Positions 3,735 through 5,133 of a stretch of DNA of 5,133 nt are shown here, one piece after another. The number at the start of each line of letters is the position of its first letter. Position 1 is the first letter of the stretch. Source of the DNA: Robiginitomaculum sp. (GTDB lineage: Bacteria > Pseudomonadota > Alphaproteobacteria > Caulobacterales > Maricaulaceae); the NCBI GenBank assembly GCA_002733485.1, contig NVVU01000034.1, positions 1-5,133 of the forward strand, in the 5' to 3' direction. The notes under the pieces are model-generated. The model ran no database searches, was not told the origin of the DNA, and saw only the letters and a list, made by a program, of their open reading frames with translations. Position numbers and translations under genes: made by a program.

Positions 3735-5133
3735 TTGATTTTTCCTGCGCCGCAATCCAGCGATCAATCTTGGTTTCCAGCATGGCCATAGTGATAGAGC
3801 CATCGCTAAGCACCTCATCATGAAAGGCGCGGGCATCGAACTGATCACCAAGAGCGGCCTCTGCCTTTTTACGCAGGCGCACAATGGTCAGCTCGCCAAT
3901 TTTATAACCCAGCGCCTGACCCGGCCAGGAGATATAACGATCCGTCTCGGTCTCGATATTGTGCAGCGCCAGCGCAGAATTGTCTTTCAAACAGGCCATG
4001 GCCTTCTCACGGCTCCAGCCAAAGGCATGAATGCCGGTATCCATCACCAGCCGGCAGGCGCGCCACATCTCGTAAGTCAGGCGCCCAAAGTTTTCATAGG
4101 GCGTGGTGTACATACCCATTTCAAGGCCCAGCTTTTCCGCATACAGCCCCCAGCCCTCACCAAAAGCAGTTAAATACAAATCTTTGCGAAACGGCGGCAC
4201 GTTTTTTAGCTCTTGCGCCAGCGCAATCTGGTGATGGTGGCCGGGCACCGCTTCGTGCAGGGTCAAGGCCGGCAGCTCGTATAGCGGGCGCTGGTCAAGG
4301 GCATAGGTGTTGACCATATAGCCCCCGGCGCGGTGGTCGCGCGCACTGCCCGGCCAGTATCGCGCCGTGGTGTAATGGGCCGCAATGGCGGCTGGCACCG
4401 GGCGCACCCCATAGGGCAGACGCGGCAGTTTATTAAACATTTTGGGCATCTGATCATCGGCCTTTTTAGCGATCCAGGCGGCATGGCGCAGCAATTCGCC
4501 CGGCGTTTTGGCGTAAAATTGCGGATCGGTGCGCAGGAAGTTCAAAAACTCGGCAAAACTGCCCTCAAAACCGCTTTGCAGGATCACCTGCTCCATTTCT
4601 TTGCGAATGCGCGCTACTTCGGCCTTGCCCAGATCATGCACCTGACCAGGCGTCATGTCGGTGGTGGTGAAAATCCGCACCAGATCTGCGTAATAGGCCG
4701 CGCCGCCGGGTACATCGTCTATACTAATGGAGGAGCGCGCCTCGGGGCGGTATTCCTCTTCAAAAAACTGTAACAGGTTTTCATAGGCCGGGCGGACCTT
4801 GTCGGTAATTACGGCTTTCAACCTGCCCTGCAAAGCCGCTTTTTCCGGATCGGCCATGCCCGCTGGCAAAGTGCTAAAGGGCACTTCAAACCCGGTGGTG
4901 AAATTTTCATCCGCCAAGGTGGTTTTCAGGGTGGCAATCACCGCATCCACCACCAATTGCGGCTGGGTGATGCCTTCATCAATCCCGGCGCGCAGATTGT
5001 CTATATTCTGCTCAAAATAGGTCGGCAGAGCGTTCAGGCGCGCAATCCAGGCCTCGGCCTCCTGCACATTACTGGCCTGGGTGGAGCGGGCCAGATAACC
5101 AGCCTCGGTATGAAAGCCCGAATCATTGGTGAA
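3718..5133 (-). CDS. DUF885 family putative metallopeptidase (5' end outside window)
   Basis: The C-terminal 471 residues are present; the frame is open to the window edge, so the start lies outside. The family is annotated as probable zinc peptidases, often exported, but the N-terminus that would show a signal peptide is missing here. Family hallmarks are the sequence around AWIARLNALPTYFEQNIDNL near the visible N-terminus and HEAVPGHHHQ (residues 293-302 of the visible part, 4257-4228), which supplies the HE...H metal ligands. FGEGWGLYAE follows (324-333), whose Glu is a likely third ligand, and the late ETETDRYISWPGQALGYKIGEL block is typical of the C-terminal end. All expected motifs of the visible part are intact, so it should be functional if the rest is. 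The stop (TAA, 3718-3720) lies inside the next gene. The short tail EKSNESIH after the conserved WIAAQ may have been altered when the AT-rich gene arrived. Physiological substrate is unknown. Confidence 0.9.
   Translation of the reverse strand, partial: FTNDSGFHTEAGYLARSTQASNVQEAEAWIARLNALPTYFEQNIDNLRAGIDEGITQPQLVVDAVIATLKTTLADENFTTGFEVPFSTLPAGMADPEKAALQGRLKAVITDKVRPAYENLLQFFEEEYRPEARSSISIDDVPGGAAYYADLVRIFTTTDMTPGQVHDLGKAEVARIRKEMEQVILQSGFEGSFAEFLNFLRTDPQFYAKTPGELLRHAAWIAKKADDQMPKMFNKLPRLPYGVRPVPAAIAAHYTTARYWPGSARDHRAGGYMVNTYALDQRPLYELPALTLHEAVPGHHHQIALAQELKNVPPFRKDLYLTAFGEGWGLYAEKLGLEMGMYTTPYENFGRLTYEMWRACRLVMDTGIHAFGWSREKAMACLKDNSALALHNIETETDRYISWPGQALGYKIGELTIVRLRKKAEAALGDQFDARAFHDEVLSDGSITMAMLETKIDRWIAAQEKSNESIH
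3735..3746 (-). promoter_or_regulatory. Ribosome binding site that decides the DUF4145-like gene start
   Basis: AGGA, then AAAATCAA, then ATG at 3734 on the minus strand. The site lies within the last codons of the peptidase gene, so ribosomes ending there could restart at 3734. It supports the short start over upstream in-frame Met codons that would overlap the peptidase by more than 150 nt. Confidence 0.6.

Noticed and set aside
3735..3884. 50-residue N-terminal extension of the DUF4145-like protein
   Set aside because: This part lies wholly within the peptidase coding region in another frame and looks like a shadow translation. The start at 3734 has a Shine-Dalgarno sequence, and the zinc-ribbon cysteines begin soon after it.
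3718..5067. Peptidase gene starting at the GTG at 5067
   Set aside because: The same frame stays open to 5133, and the residues upstream (FTNDSGFHTEAGYLARS) fit the DUF885 family, so the real start is outside the window.

Overview
The window reads as chromosomal DNA from an alphaproteobacterium. The host genes are GC-rich. MutL has the alphaproteobacterial form, with the DQHAAHERLVY metal-binding endonuclease motif, and the neighbour is a DUF885-type metallopeptidase. I cannot place the genus. All genes I can support lie on the minus strand, so transcription runs from position 5133 towards 1.

In transcription order: (1) the 3' part of a DUF885 peptidase gene (5133-3718, 5' end outside the window); (2) a strikingly AT-rich gene for a zinc-ribbon/DUF4145-like protein (3734-2994), whose start overlaps the peptidase stop by 17 nt; (3) a decayed copy of the first ~49 codons of mutL (about 2935-2791), broken by a 2-nt insertion and by stops; (4) a promoter region with a candidate operator; (5) a MarR-family regulator (2647-2165); (6) a 92-base gap holding a second copy of the candidate operator and a 14-bp AT palindrome; (7) an unrecognised six-helix membrane protein (2073-1387); (8) after only 31 nt, intact mutL (1355 to beyond position 1).

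The main observation is that the marR/membrane-protein pair is bracketed by direct repeats of the mutL 5' end: a working copy on the mutL side and a degenerate copy on the far side. This is the footprint expected if DNA carrying marR and the membrane gene entered at the 5' end of mutL and supplied a new 5' end, leaving the old one as a relic. mutL would then lie downstream of a MarR-controlled promoter. A 12-bp element, GTGTAT(C/A)T(A/G)CAC on the minus strand, occurs once upstream of marR and once upstream of the membrane gene. It is the best candidate for the regulator's operator.

The AT-rich DUF4145-like gene looks horizontally acquired. It may have a defence-type or RNA-related role, but the sequence alone does not show this. 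I found no tRNA, rRNA, CRISPR array, transposase or integrase.
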